A stretch of 64,000 nt of DNA from Planctomycetaceae bacterium (GTDB lineage: Bacteria > Planctomycetota > UBA1135 > GCA-002686595), in the NCBI GenBank assembly GCA_011525785.1, contig WYBT01000004.1, positions 62,001 to 126,000 of the forward strand. The letters are read 5' to 3'. The position numbers and the translations under genes are program-made. Shown here one piece after another: positions 36,325 to 46,265 of the stretch. The notes below the pieces were generated by a model. That model had not been told where the DNA came from. It worked only from the letters and a program-made list of their open reading frames with translations, and searched no databases. Each line of letters begins with the position of its first letter. Within the stretch, counting starts at the first letter, position 1.

Positions 36325-38184
36325 ATGCACGATCGCCCAGCGCCGCTTCCGCACGCGCTCCACGCGGCGTCGGAGGAACCCGCGGGTTGGCACGCGAGCC
36401 CGCCGTCGCCGCGCGAGGAGAGCCCCGCCCAGAAATCGCCGCCGGGTTCGTCCACCCCTTCGCTCTCGGGACCCGCCTGGGTCTTCGTGTGCGTGCTGCT
36501 GGCGCTCGCGGCGTTCGCGCCGGCGCTGCTCCACACGCAGTGGTGCTTCGACGACGCCGAAGCCATCGTCGACAACCCGCTGGTCGAGGGCGCGCTGCCC
36601 TGGCGCGCGGCCTTCGAGCGCGATTACTGGGAGCACCTCTCGCGCGCCGGCCACTATCGCCCGTTGGCCGCGCTGTCGCTGCGCTTCGACCGCGCCTGGT
36701 CGGGCGGCGATCCACGCGGGTTTCACGCCACGAACGTGGTGCTGCACGCCGCCGTGGTCGCGCTCGCCGGCGTGCTCCTGTTGTTGCTCGGCGCCGGCGC
36801 GCGCCGCGAGTCGTCGCCGTGGTGGGGACTGGCGCTGTTCGCCGTTCACCCGCTGCTCGCCGACAGCGTGGCCTGGATCTCGGGGCGCACGTCGATGCTC
36901 TCCGCGCTCGGCGGGCTGCTCGCGGCGGCGTGGGTCGCGCACCTCACCGTGCCCTGGCGCGCGCTGCGCACGGCGAGCGGCCTTTCCGCGCTGGTGTTCA
37001 CGGCTGTCGGCTTGCTCGCGGCGCTGCTCTCGAAGGAAGACGCGCTGGTTTTCGCGCCGCTCTTGCTCGCGCTGGCGCTGCGCCACTCGCGCGCGCTCGC
37101 GCTGTGGGTTGCGGGCGGAGTCGCTCTGGCGCTCGGCGCATACGCAACCCTGCGCCTGGAGGTCTACGGCAGCGCGCTCCCCCACGCTCCGCATGCGCCG
37201 CTGGCCGACGCCGCGCTCAGCGAGCGCCTGTTGTTCGGCGGACGCGCCTTCCTCGAAGCCCTGCGCCTGCTGGCGGCGCCCGTGGGGTTCCCGCCCAACT
37301 ACGAGAGCACCGGAGTCTTCGTCGACGGTCCCGCCGGACCGTCAGCGCTGCTCTCCGCGCTGGGTTGGCTGGTGTTCGCGTGCGCGATCGGCGCGGGCCT
37401 GTTGCTGACGCGCACGGCGCGCCAGCGCAACACCGGCGTCGCGCTCCTGTGCAGCGCGGCGGCCTGCGCGAGCTGGATGCAGTTCGTGCCCGCGGGCGTG
37501 CTGTTCGCGCCACGGCTGGTCTACCTGCCGCTGCTGTTCGCCGTTCCGCTGATCGGCGCCGCTGCGTCGCGCGTCGCGAGCGTCCGCGCGGGCGCCCTGG
37601 CCGTGAAGCTCGCGCTGGCGCTGGCCCTCGCGCTCTCATGGCAGCGTTGCAGCGTGTACGCCTCGCGCGAGTCGTACTGGAGCGAGCAGCTGCGCTGGAG
37701 GACCGGCGATGCGCGCGCGTACAACGAACTGGGACTCGCGGCGGAAGAACGCGGCGAAGCTGCGCTTGCGCGCTCGCGCTACGAGCAGGCGATCGCCAGC
37801 GACGCGAGCTACGGTCGACCGTGGTCGAACCTGGGGCGGCTGCTGGCCGACGCAGGCGAGCTCGACGAGGCCCACAGCGCTCTCCGCCGCGCCGTCGATC
37901 TCGGCGCCGGCAATTCGATCGCCTGGAGCAACCTGGGCAGCGTGCGCTTGCGTTTGAAGCTCTACGAGTCGGCGCGCGAGGCCTACGAGCGCGCGACCCG
38001 ACTCTCTGCCGGCCGCGCCAGCGCCTGGCGCGGACTGGCGCGCGCTGAACTCGAGCTGGGCGAACTGGAGCGCGCTCGCGCGGCGCTCGAACGCGCCTTG
38101 GCCCTCGATCCGGCCGACGAACTCGCGCGCGAACTCCAGCGCCGCCTCGCTGCGCGCGGCTCGAACGCGGCGAGCGGCGACTAG
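36325..38184 (+). CDS. TMTC-like membrane protein with C-terminal TPR repeats
   Basis: This 619-aa protein has about 10 membrane helices followed by four TPR repeats (about 465-610). The first loop holds CFDDAEAIVDNP, with the paired acidic residues (D76, D77) typical of GT-C enzymes, then YRPLAALSLRFDRA and GFHATNVVLHAAVV. This block is characteristic of the TMTC/O-mannosyltransferase-like TPR family (DUF1736 group). TPRs end with GLARAELELGELERARAALE. I infer glycosyl transfer from a lipid-linked sugar. A Pro/Ser-rich N-terminal tail of about 50 residues is cytoplasmic. The ATG at 36325 follows an in-frame GTG. Its stop shares CTAG with the convergent aldehyde dehydrogenase stop. Confidence 0.82.
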   Translation: MHDRPAPLPHALHAASEEPAGWHASPPSPREESPAQKSPPGSSTPSLSGPAWVFVCVLLALAAFAPALLHTQWCFDDAEAIVDNPLVEGALPWRAAFERDYWEHLSRAGHYRPLAALSLRFDRAWSGGDPRGFHATNVVLHAAVVALAGVLLLLLGAGARRESSPWWGLALFAVHPLLADSVAWISGRTSMLSALGGLLAAAWVAHLTVPWRALRTASGLSALVFTAVGLLAALLSKEDALVFAPLLLALALRHSRALALWVAGGVALALGAYATLRLEVYGSALPHAPHAPLADAALSERLLFGGRAFLEALRLLAAPVGFPPNYESTGVFVDGPAGPSALLSALGWLVFACAIGAGLLLTRTARQRNTGVALLCSAAACASWMQFVPAGVLFAPRLVYLPLLFAVPLIGAAASRVASVRAGALAVKLALALALALSWQRCSVYASRESYWSEQLRWRTGDARAYNELGLAAEERGEAALARSRYEQAIASDASYGRPWSNLGRLLADAGELDEAHSALRRAVDLGAGNSIAWSNLGSVRLRLKLYESAREAYERATRLSAGRASAWRGLARAELELGELERARAALERALALDPADELARELQRRLAARGSNAASGD

Positions 38185-39611
38185 CTCAGTCCGCGCAGCA
38201 CCAGCACGCGCGGCTGGGTGTACTCCTCCATCGCCCAGCGCGGTCCCTCGCGGCCTGTGCCGGAGTCCTTGGTCCCGCCGTAGGCCAGCGCGTCGAGCCG
38301 CAGCGTCGGCGTGTCGTTGACGATCACCGCGCCGTACTCGAGCTCGCGCTGCGCGGCGAGCGCGTGGGCCAGGCTGTGCGTGTACACGCCGGCCTGCAAG
38401 CCGAAGCGCGAGTCGTTGGCGCGCGCGAGCGCCTCTTCGAAGCTGTCGAAGGGCTCGACCGCGACCACCGGGCCGAACACTTCGTCGCACACCACGCGCG
38501 CCGAGCGCGGCGCGTCGAGGAGCACCGCCGGGCTCACGAGCGCGCCTTCGCGCTCGCCGCCGCACAGCACGCGCGCGCCGGCCGCGCGGGCTTCTTCGAT
38601 CCAGCTCACCACGCGTTCGGCGCTCGCTTCGTCGATCAGCGGCCCGACCACAGTGGCCTCGTCCAGCGGATCGCCGCGCGGCAACGCCTGTGCAACACGG
38701 GCCAAGCGCGCTGCGAACTCTTCACAGCGCGCGCGCGGAACCAGGATGCGCTGCGTCTTGATGCACACTTGTCCCGCGTACCCGAAGGCCGACACGGCGA
38801 GCGGCTGGAGCAGCGCCTCGAACTCGACGCCTTCGTCGACGATGCACGGCGCCGCGCCGCCCAGTTCGAGCACGGTGTGCTTGCCGCTGGCCAGCGCCGC
38901 GAGCTTCCAGCCGACCGCGTCGCTGCCCGTGAACGAGAGCACCGCGATGCGCGGATCGGTCGCGAGCCGCTGCGCCAGCGGCGGTCCGCAGGGCACGACG
39001 TTCACGGCCTGCGCCGGCCACTGGGCTTCCACGATCCAGCGCGCGAACTCGAGCGCCGTGAGCGGACACTGAGGCGCGGGCTTGAGCACGAACGGCGCTC
39101 CCACCGCGATGGCCGGCGCGAGCTTGTGCACCACCAGATTGAGCGGGAAGTTGAAGGGAGTGATGGCGGCGAGAGCGCCGCGCGGCACGCGCTGCGTCAG
39201 CGCGACTCGACCCGCGCCGCGCGGATCGACGTCGATCGGCGGCGTGCTCTCGCTGAAGGTGCGCGCGTTGGCGGCGCACAGCTCCAAGGTCAGCGCGGCG
39301 CGTTCCACCTCCGCGCGCGCGAACGCGATCGGTTTCCCGGCTTCGAGGGAGAGCGTGCGGGCGACTTCCGCAGACTGCGAGCGCAGTCGCGCCGCGAGCC
39401 GCTCGAGCACAGCGGCGCGCAACGCTGTGCTGGTCGCGCGAGTCGCCGCGCGAGCCTGATGCGCGGAAGCGAGCGCGTCTTCGACGTCGCGCTCGGTCGC
39501 CAGCGTGTGGCGTCCGACCACGCGCGCATCGAACGGACTGCGGATCTCGACCAGCGGCCCGCCGTCGCGCTCGCGACCGCCGATCCAGGGATGGAGCACG
39601 CGTGCGGACAT
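38181..39611 (-). CDS. NAD(P)-dependent aldehyde dehydrogenase
   Basis: This 476-aa ALDH-superfamily enzyme oxidises an aldehyde to the acid. The general-base glutamate E249 in LELGGAAP and the nucleophile C283 in GYAGQVCIKTQRI are intact, as are ITPFNFPLN and the NAD loop FTGSDAVG. GQVCIKTQRI resembles lactaldehyde/glycolaldehyde and non-phosphorylating GAPDH-like clades more than ALDH7. The substrate is undefined. ATG start. It is divergent from the M14 peptidase gene with 54 bases between, and its stop overlaps the convergent TMTC-like gene by 4 bases (CTAG, a TAG on both strands). Confidence 0.9.
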   Translation of the reverse strand: MSARVLHPWIGGRERDGGPLVEIRSPFDARVVGRHTLATERDVEDALASAHQARAATRATSTALRAAVLERLAARLRSQSAEVARTLSLEAGKPIAFARAEVERAALTLELCAANARTFSESTPPIDVDPRGAGRVALTQRVPRGALAAITPFNFPLNLVVHKLAPAIAVGAPFVLKPAPQCPLTALEFARWIVEAQWPAQAVNVVPCGPPLAQRLATDPRIAVLSFTGSDAVGWKLAALASGKHTVLELGGAAPCIVDEGVEFEALLQPLAVSAFGYAGQVCIKTQRILVPRARCEEFAARLARVAQALPRGDPLDEATVVGPLIDEASAERVVSWIEEARAAGARVLCGGEREGALVSPAVLLDAPRSARVVCDEVFGPVVAVEPFDSFEEALARANDSRFGLQAGVYTHSLAHALAAQRELEYGAVIVNDTPTLRLDALAYGGTKDSGTGREGPRWAMEEYTQPRVLVLRGLS

Positions 39612-39648
39612 GGGCGACAGCGGGAGCGAGTGTACGCCAGAGCCGCGC

Positions 39649-39654
39649 TAGACT
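39649..39654 (+). promoter_or_regulatory. -10-like element for the M14 peptidase gene
   Basis: TAGACT lies 11 bases before the ATG at 39666, so the leader would be only a few bases long. No -35 is clear. Position is the main support. Confidence 0.35.
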
Positions 39655-39665
39655 CCGCCGCCGCC

Positions 39666-42581
39666 ATGACGCTCCCCCTGCGACTCACGGTGTTGTTGTG
39701 CGCCTCGATCGTCGCCTGTGCGGCGGCGTCGGCTTCGAAGTCCGGCTCGCAGTCGAGCACGCCGTCGAGCGCATCGACGACGCCCGCGCCGGCCCGCTCG
39801 CTGGAGCACGCGACTGTGCGCCTGGGCGACGCTCCTGCGCACGACTACCAGCAGGAGTTCTTCCCCGGCGCAGCGCACGACGCCGCGATTGCCGAGCCCA
39901 AGGCGCTGCTGGGGCACGCGCTGGGCCGCCGCCCGGCGACGCACGCGCAGGTGCTCGAATGCTGGCGCGCGTGGGCTGCGCAGAGCCCGCGGGTGAAGCT
40001 CGAGAGCTACGGGCGCACGCACGAGGGCCGCGAGCTGTTCAACGGCATCGTCAGCGCGCCGGAGAACCTCGAGCGTCTGGACTCGATCCTCGAGCGCCTG
40101 GGACGCCTAGCCGATCCGCGCGGACTCGACGAGTCCGAGCAGGCGCGCATCGTGGCGACCACGCCGGCGGTGGCCTGGCTGGGCTACTCGATCCATGGCG
40201 ACGAGATGAGCGGCGTCGACGGCGGGCTGGCGCTCGCGCACCACCTGATCGCCGCGCGCGACCCGCAGATCGAGGCGCTGCTGCGCAACGTCGTGGTGGT
40301 GTTCGACCCGATGCAGAACCCCGACGGCCGCGAGCGTTTCCTGGCCATGCTCGAGCAGACCGCCGGCGCGACCAGCGTGCTCGATGGCGAAGCGCTCTCG
40401 CACGGCCGCTGGCCGCGCGGGCGCGGCAACCACTACCTGTTCGACATGAACCGCGACTGGATCGCCGGCATCGCGCCCGAGACGCGCGGGCGCTGGCGCG
40501 TCGTGCAGCGCTTCCACCCGCAACTGTTCGTCGACGCGCACGAAATGGGCCGCGACGACAGCTACCTGTTCTATCCGCAGGCCGATCCGGTCAACCCCCA
40601 CCTCCCGCGCCGCTTGATCGAGTGGCAGACGCGCTACGCCGCCGACATCGCCGCCAGCTTCGATCGCTTCGGCTGGAGCTACTACACGCGCGAGTGGGCG
40701 GACGGCTGGGGCCCGTTCTACTCCGACTCGTGGGGCAGCCTGAACGGGGCCGTCGGGATCCTGTACGAGCAGGCGCGCTACAACGGACAGAGCGTGAAGC
40801 TCGCCTCGGGCGAGATCGCGACCTACGCGGCGGCCACGCACCGCCAGGCGACCGCCAGCTTCGCCAACCTGCGCACGCTGTCGGCGCAGCGCCGCGAGGC
40901 GCTCGAGAGCTTCGTCGCGCAGCGCCGTTTCGACTGCGCCGGCGGGAGCGCGCCCGAGCGGCGCTACTTCGTCGTCCGCGCCGGCGCGCACGCGCGTCGC
41001 ACGCACTGGCTGGTCGAAACGCTGCGCGCGCAGGGTGTCGAGGTCAGCCACGCGCGTCAGGCGCGCCTGACGGAAGTGCTCGCGCGCGATGGCGAGCGCT
41101 CGGATTCGGCGACGGTCGCGGGCGAGCTGTACGTGATCGACGCCGCGCAGCCGCAGGGCGCCCTGGCGCGCGCGTTCCTCGAGTTCGACACGCGCTACCC
41201 GGCGGCCGATCTCGAGCGCGAGCGGCGCGAGCTCGAACTCAAGGGCCGTTCGCGCATCTACGACACCACCGCCTGGAACTTCGCGCACGCGCTCGACCTC
41301 GAAGCCTGGTGGGCGCGCGCAGCGGAGCTCGACTCGGCGCCGGCGCCGACGAGCGCCCCCGGGCGCGTTCGAGCCGCGGCCGATCCCGACGCGCCCGTGT
41401 ACGGCTGGCTGGTCGACGGAGCGGACGACACTTCGGTGCGTTTCGCGGCGGCGGCGCTGAGCGACGGCCTGGTGCTCTCGCTCGCCGACGAGCCCTTCGA
41501 GAGCGCGGGACGGCGTTTCGAGCGCGGCAGCCTGCTCGTGCGTCGTCACGAGAACGGCGCCGATGCCGCCGAGCGTGTCGTTCGCGCCGCCGAGCGCTCG
41601 GGGGCCGAAGTGTTCGCGACCTCGAGCGCGCGCGCGCCGGGCGCGGGCCACGACCTGGGCGGCCAGCACTTCCAACTGCTCGAGCGTCCGCGCGTTGCGC
41701 TGGTCAGCAACACCCCGCTCTCCGCGGACCTGTTCGGACACCTCTGGCGCGAGCTCGATCTCGAGCTGGGCCTCGCCGTGTCGCTGCTGGACGCGCAGGA
41801 ACTGGGTGACTACGACCTGCGCCGCTACAACGTGCTCGTGATCCCCAGCGGCCGGATGGCGGGCGTGCTGGAGCAGAGCGCGGAGGCGTTGCGCGCCTGG
41901 GTGCGCGCGGGCGGGACGTTGATCGCGATCGGCGAATCTGCGCGCGCGATGTGCGCGCCGGAGCTCGAACTCAGCGCGGTGCGCGAGCGCTCCAAAGTGC
42001 TCGACCAACTCGACAAGCAGCGCTTCGCCGTGCGGCGCGAACGCGCTGCGCGTGCGGTCGCGATCGACGAGCGCCTCGTCTGGGATGGCGTCCCGACGCC
42101 GGCCGAGCCCGCGGCCGAGTCAGCGCCGGCCCCGACGGACAGCGCGAGCGGCGCATCGAGCGGCAGTGCGAGCGACCCGGACCCCGAGCGCGAGGAACGC
42201 TGGCGCCAGCGCTTCGCGCCGCAGGGCGTGTTCCTGCGCGGCGAAGCGCGCACGGACCTGTGGATCACCGCCGGCGCCGGCGCGGAGCTGCCCGTGTTCT
42301 TCGAGGGCAGTCCCTCGCTGTGGCCGGGCGATGGAGTGCGGAGCGCCGTGCGCTTCGCACCGGCCGAGAAGCTGCGCCTCTCCGGCCTGTTGTGGCCCGA
42401 GGCGCGCGAGAGACTGGCCGACAGCGCCTACCTCACGGTCGAGTCGCTCGGGGCCGGGCAGGTGATCCTGTTCGCAGCGCAGCCGGCCTTCCGCGGCTAC
42501 CACCGGGCCACGGCGCGACTCCTGGCGAACGCCGTGGTGTACGGGCCGGGCGCCGGAACCCAGCCGGCGCGGGAGCGCTGA
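39666..42581 (+). CDS. M14-family zinc carboxypeptidase-like lipoprotein
   Basis: This 971-aa exported enzyme has a lipoprotein signal ending SIVAC (C18). The M14 zinc ligands are H177 and E180 in SIHGDEMSG and H292 in VDAHEMG, the HxxE...H arrangement. DPMQNPDGRERF also matches M14 enzymes. Residues about 400-970 form a second half with a GATase1-like or Rossmann-like segment (YNVLVIPSGRMAGVLE, WVRAGGTLIAIGESARAM) and a C-terminal beta domain. This layout is common in large bacterial M14 proteins. It may cleave peptides at the cell surface. A 3-base gap to the MORN gene suggests co-translation. Confidence 0.88.
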   Translation: MTLPLRLTVLLCASIVACAAASASKSGSQSSTPSSASTTPAPARSLEHATVRLGDAPAHDYQQEFFPGAAHDAAIAEPKALLGHALGRRPATHAQVLECWRAWAAQSPRVKLESYGRTHEGRELFNGIVSAPENLERLDSILERLGRLADPRGLDESEQARIVATTPAVAWLGYSIHGDEMSGVDGGLALAHHLIAARDPQIEALLRNVVVVFDPMQNPDGRERFLAMLEQTAGATSVLDGEALSHGRWPRGRGNHYLFDMNRDWIAGIAPETRGRWRVVQRFHPQLFVDAHEMGRDDSYLFYPQADPVNPHLPRRLIEWQTRYAADIAASFDRFGWSYYTREWADGWGPFYSDSWGSLNGAVGILYEQARYNGQSVKLASGEIATYAAATHRQATASFANLRTLSAQRREALESFVAQRRFDCAGGSAPERRYFVVRAGAHARRTHWLVETLRAQGVEVSHARQARLTEVLARDGERSDSATVAGELYVIDAAQPQGALARAFLEFDTRYPAADLERERRELELKGRSRIYDTTAWNFAHALDLEAWWARAAELDSAPAPTSAPGRVRAAADPDAPVYGWLVDGADDTSVRFAAAALSDGLVLSLADEPFESAGRRFERGSLLVRRHENGADAAERVVRAAERSGAEVFATSSARAPGAGHDLGGQHFQLLERPRVALVSNTPLSADLFGHLWRELDLELGLAVSLLDAQELGDYDLRRYNVLVIPSGRMAGVLEQSAEALRAWVRAGGTLIAIGESARAMCAPELELSAVRERSKVLDQLDKQRFAVRRERAARAVAIDERLVWDGVPTPAEPAAESAPAPTDSASGASSGSASDPDPEREERWRQRFAPQGVFLRGEARTDLWITAGAGAELPVFFEGSPSLWPGDGVRSAVRFAPAEKLRLSGLLWPEARERLADSAYLTVESLGAGQVILFAAQPAFRGYHRATARLLANAVVYGPGAGTQPARER

Positions 42582-42584
42582 GCC

Positions 42585-43085
42585 GTGGCGCGCGCCAGTC
42601 GGGGAGCGCGCGGCGCGCTGGCCTGCGCATTGGCGGCCGCGCTCGTGGCGTGCGGCGATGGCGAGGCCGTCGAGGCTGCTGCGCCGGCGGAACTCGAGGG
42701 CGCGGCCGACTACGTGACGGAGCGCTCGCACAGCGGGGCGCGGATCGCACAGGGGCGGCTGGTCGACGGCCTGCGCGAGGGACCCTGGGTCATGTGGTAC
42801 GAGGACGGCGCGTTGCGTTGGGAAGGCGAGTACCGCGCGGGGCGACTCGAAGGCTTGGAGCGCGGCTGGCGCCCGTGCGGCCAACTGTGGTTCGAAGGCG
42901 AGCGGCGCAACGGTTTGCGCGAGGGCCTGCACCGCTCGTGGTACGAGAACGGCGCGCTCGAATGGGAGGCCAATTACGTCGCCGACCTGCGCCACGGTCC
43001 GTGCAAGCGCTTGGACATCGACGGCCGCCTCGACCCGCGCCAGAGCGGCGTCTACGAGGCCGGCGTTCGCGTGCGCGATCTGTGA
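42585..43085 (+). CDS. MORN-repeat (YwqK-like) lipoprotein
   Basis: This 166-aa lipoprotein has a signal ending LVACGD (C at about 23). It has three or four MORN-variant repeats: GLREGPWVMWYEDGALRWEGEY, then LEGLERGWRPCGQLWFEGERR and LREGLHRSWYENGALEWEANY. Such proteins are often labelled YwqK-family antitoxins, but the repeats fold as surface beta-hairpins and no toxin is nearby. Start GTG, 3 bases after the M14 stop, so it is probably co-translated. Role unknown; a surface or adaptor function is inference. Confidence 0.85.
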   Translation: MARASRGARGALACALAAALVACGDGEAVEAAAPAELEGAADYVTERSHSGARIAQGRLVDGLREGPWVMWYEDGALRWEGEYRAGRLEGLERGWRPCGQLWFEGERRNGLREGLHRSWYENGALEWEANYVADLRHGPCKRLDIDGRLDPRQSGVYEAGVRVRDL

Positions 43086-43110
43086 GGCGCGCTTGGGCCG
43101 CCGCCGCGCC

Positions 43111-44325
43111 CTACTGCTTGTTCGGACCGCCGGCGGTGCGGCTGGCCGCGCGAGCGCTCAGTGCGCGACGGAACTCCTCGAGGCGCTCGCGCAGTTCGCG
43201 CTCCCACTCGGTCTTGTGGGCGCGTTCCACGGCCAGCACTTGCAGTTCCACAGCGCGCTCGAGGTCGCCGCGGCGGAAGTGGACCAGCGCGAGCGTGTCG
43301 AGGATGGCCGGATTGCGCCCCTCGCTGAGCTGGTTGGCGCGCTGCGCGAGCCGCAGGGCGAAATCGAGGTCGGGAGGCAGCTTGCGCGGGGCCTTGGGGT
43401 CGACGATCGACCAGGCCACCAGGTTGAGCGCGATCGGAGAGTCCTTGATCAACGCATCGGCGATGCGTCGAGCGTAGGGGTAGCCTTCGTCGTCGCGTCC
43501 CAGGTTGAACAGCACCCAGACGCGGTAGGCCGCGATCTCCTGCTCGGCGCTGGGCTCGAAGGTCTGCAGCGCGTCGATTTCGGCCAGCGCCTCCTGCCAG
43601 CGCGGTCCCTTGGCGCCGAACAGCAGGTCCTGCAGCGCGCCCAGGCGCCGACGGACCTCGACGCGGTGGCGATGCGCCGCGCGCGCGCGCTCGAGGTCCC
43701 ACTCGCCGGCGACGATCTGCTCGAGCGGCCCGGCCGCTTCCTGCGGACTGCCGATCCACGCCAAGCGACCGGCGGAGTCGACGATGAACGTGGTCGGCAG
43801 CAGCTTCTCGCCCGCGGCCCGCAACCATTGGAGCGCCATGGCGCCCTGCTCGGGCCGAGCTCCGGGCAGCACCGCGTCGGTCGCGACCGAGTAGCCGATC
43901 GCATCGCCCAGGTCGCGGATGTAGGGCGCGACGCGCGCGGCGTCGTCCTCCCAGACCGCGACGCCCAGCACGCGCACTCCGCGGCTGGCGTGGCGCTGTT
44001 GGAGCACGCTGAGCTCGGGCATCGAGCGCTTGCAGGGCGCGCACCACGTCGCCCAGAAGTCGACCACGTACGTGTGGCCGGGTTCGAACTGCGCCACGGG
44101 CTCGCCCTTGACCCACTGCCCGACCTGGAGCCGCGGCGCCGGATCGCCGACCCCGATCAGTTGGGCCAGCGCGCTCGCGCTGAGCAAGGCGCTGGCGACC
44201 AACGCGTGCAACGCTGACGCGACCGGCCCACGGGGAACGAACTTGGCGACGCGCGAGCGGCCTCGACGCGCGTGGGCGTCGGGGAGCGGCGCAACGCGGT
44301 CGCGCAGTTCGAACGGGGCCGTCAA
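43111..44325 (-). CDS. TlpA-like thioredoxin-fold protein with TPR-like tail
   Basis: This 404-aa exported protein has a hydrophobic segment at about 35-55 ending SALAQ. A TlpA/ResA-like thioredoxin domain follows: VVDFWATWCAPCKRSMPELS with the CxxC at 95-98, and the cis-proline TTFIVD. The C-terminal half is helical with TPR-like pairs (LDTLALVHFRRGDLERAVEL). It may reduce disulfides or support cytochrome maturation outside the cytoplasm. The start is uncertain: only a TTG at 44325 precedes the signal, without a Shine-Dalgarno. It stands alone between convergent and co-directed genes. Confidence 0.85.
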   Translation of the reverse strand: MTAPFELRDRVAPLPDAHARRGRSRVAKFVPRGPVASALHALVASALLSASALAQLIGVGDPAPRLQVGQWVKGEPVAQFEPGHTYVVDFWATWCAPCKRSMPELSVLQQRHASRGVRVLGVAVWEDDAARVAPYIRDLGDAIGYSVATDAVLPGARPEQGAMALQWLRAAGEKLLPTTFIVDSAGRLAWIGSPQEAAGPLEQIVAGEWDLERARAAHRHRVEVRRRLGALQDLLFGAKGPRWQEALAEIDALQTFEPSAEQEIAAYRVWVLFNLGRDDEGYPYARRIADALIKDSPIALNLVAWSIVDPKAPRKLPPDLDFALRLAQRANQLSEGRNPAILDTLALVHFRRGDLERAVELQVLAVERAHKTEWERELRERLEEFRRALSARAASRTAGGPNKQ

Positions 44326-44574
44326 GGGAGCGGGTGGCGTGGTTTGGCCGTAGGAGGTGGAGTCGGGCGTGGAGCAGCGGCCCGGCGCTGGGCGAAGCCG
44401 TTGCGCGCGGGAGTGCGTGCTCGGCGACGACGCCGCGAGCGACGCTCCACCACTGCAGACTACGCTTGCCCGGCGCGCGCGCGGGCGTCGGGTCGAGCTT
44501 CACGAGTTCGACTTGTGTGTCGCGCCCGTGCTCGTCCGACGTGAGCTCGAACGTCAGCTCGACCCGCAGTCCGC
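44326..44574 (-). other. Intergenic region with an orphan coding-like stretch
   Basis: Between the M20 stop and the TlpA-like start, one minus-strand frame reads ELTFELTSDEHGRDTQVELV with strong third-position G+C. It has no start codon free of the M20 gene and runs into the TlpA gene in another frame. It may be a remnant of a lost gene. No promoter or terminator is recognised. Confidence 0.25.
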
Positions 44575-46053
<1,479 letters not shown>

Positions 46054-46060
46054 GGGCGCG

Positions 46061-46066
46061 AGAATA
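46061..46066 (-). promoter_or_regulatory. -10-like element for the M20 peptidase gene
   Basis: The minus strand has TATTCT, then CGCGCCC and the ATG, the same arrangement as at galE. No -35 or Shine-Dalgarno is recognised. Confidence 0.45.
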
Positions 46067-46219
46067 CCCTTCGCGGCGCACAGTGACGAAGGCGCGCGCT
46101 GAACTCCGCGCGGCCGGAAGTTCCTGCTCTCAGCGGCCTGCGCGAGCAGGGCAATTGCGCGCGATGGCTTCAGCGCGCGCTTGGCGCCGACCGAAACGGC
46201 CAGCGGGGAAGAAGCTCTT

Positions 46220-46238
46220 GTCCGGCGCTCGGCCGGAC
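46220..46238 (+). promoter_or_regulatory. Leader hairpin upstream of the 847-aa lipoprotein gene
   Basis: A 7-base stem (GTCCGGC with GCCGGAC, GCTCG loop) is followed by a run of six A and then a GGAG/GGGAAG Shine-Dalgarno before the ATG at 46266. It may form in the mRNA leader; no function is known. Confidence 0.35.
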
Positions 46239-46265
46239 CAAAAAACCAGCAGGAGTAGGGAAGTC

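Noticed and set aside
38364..39665. N-terminal extension of the M14 gene, since its frame is open for 1300 bases upstream
   Set aside because: The upstream part is the antisense of the aldehyde dehydrogenase; the real start is the ATG at 39666 before a lipoprotein signal.
42585..43085. Toxin-antitoxin module, because MORN proteins of this type are often labelled YwqK antitoxin
   Set aside because: It has a lipoprotein signal and no toxin gene is next to it.
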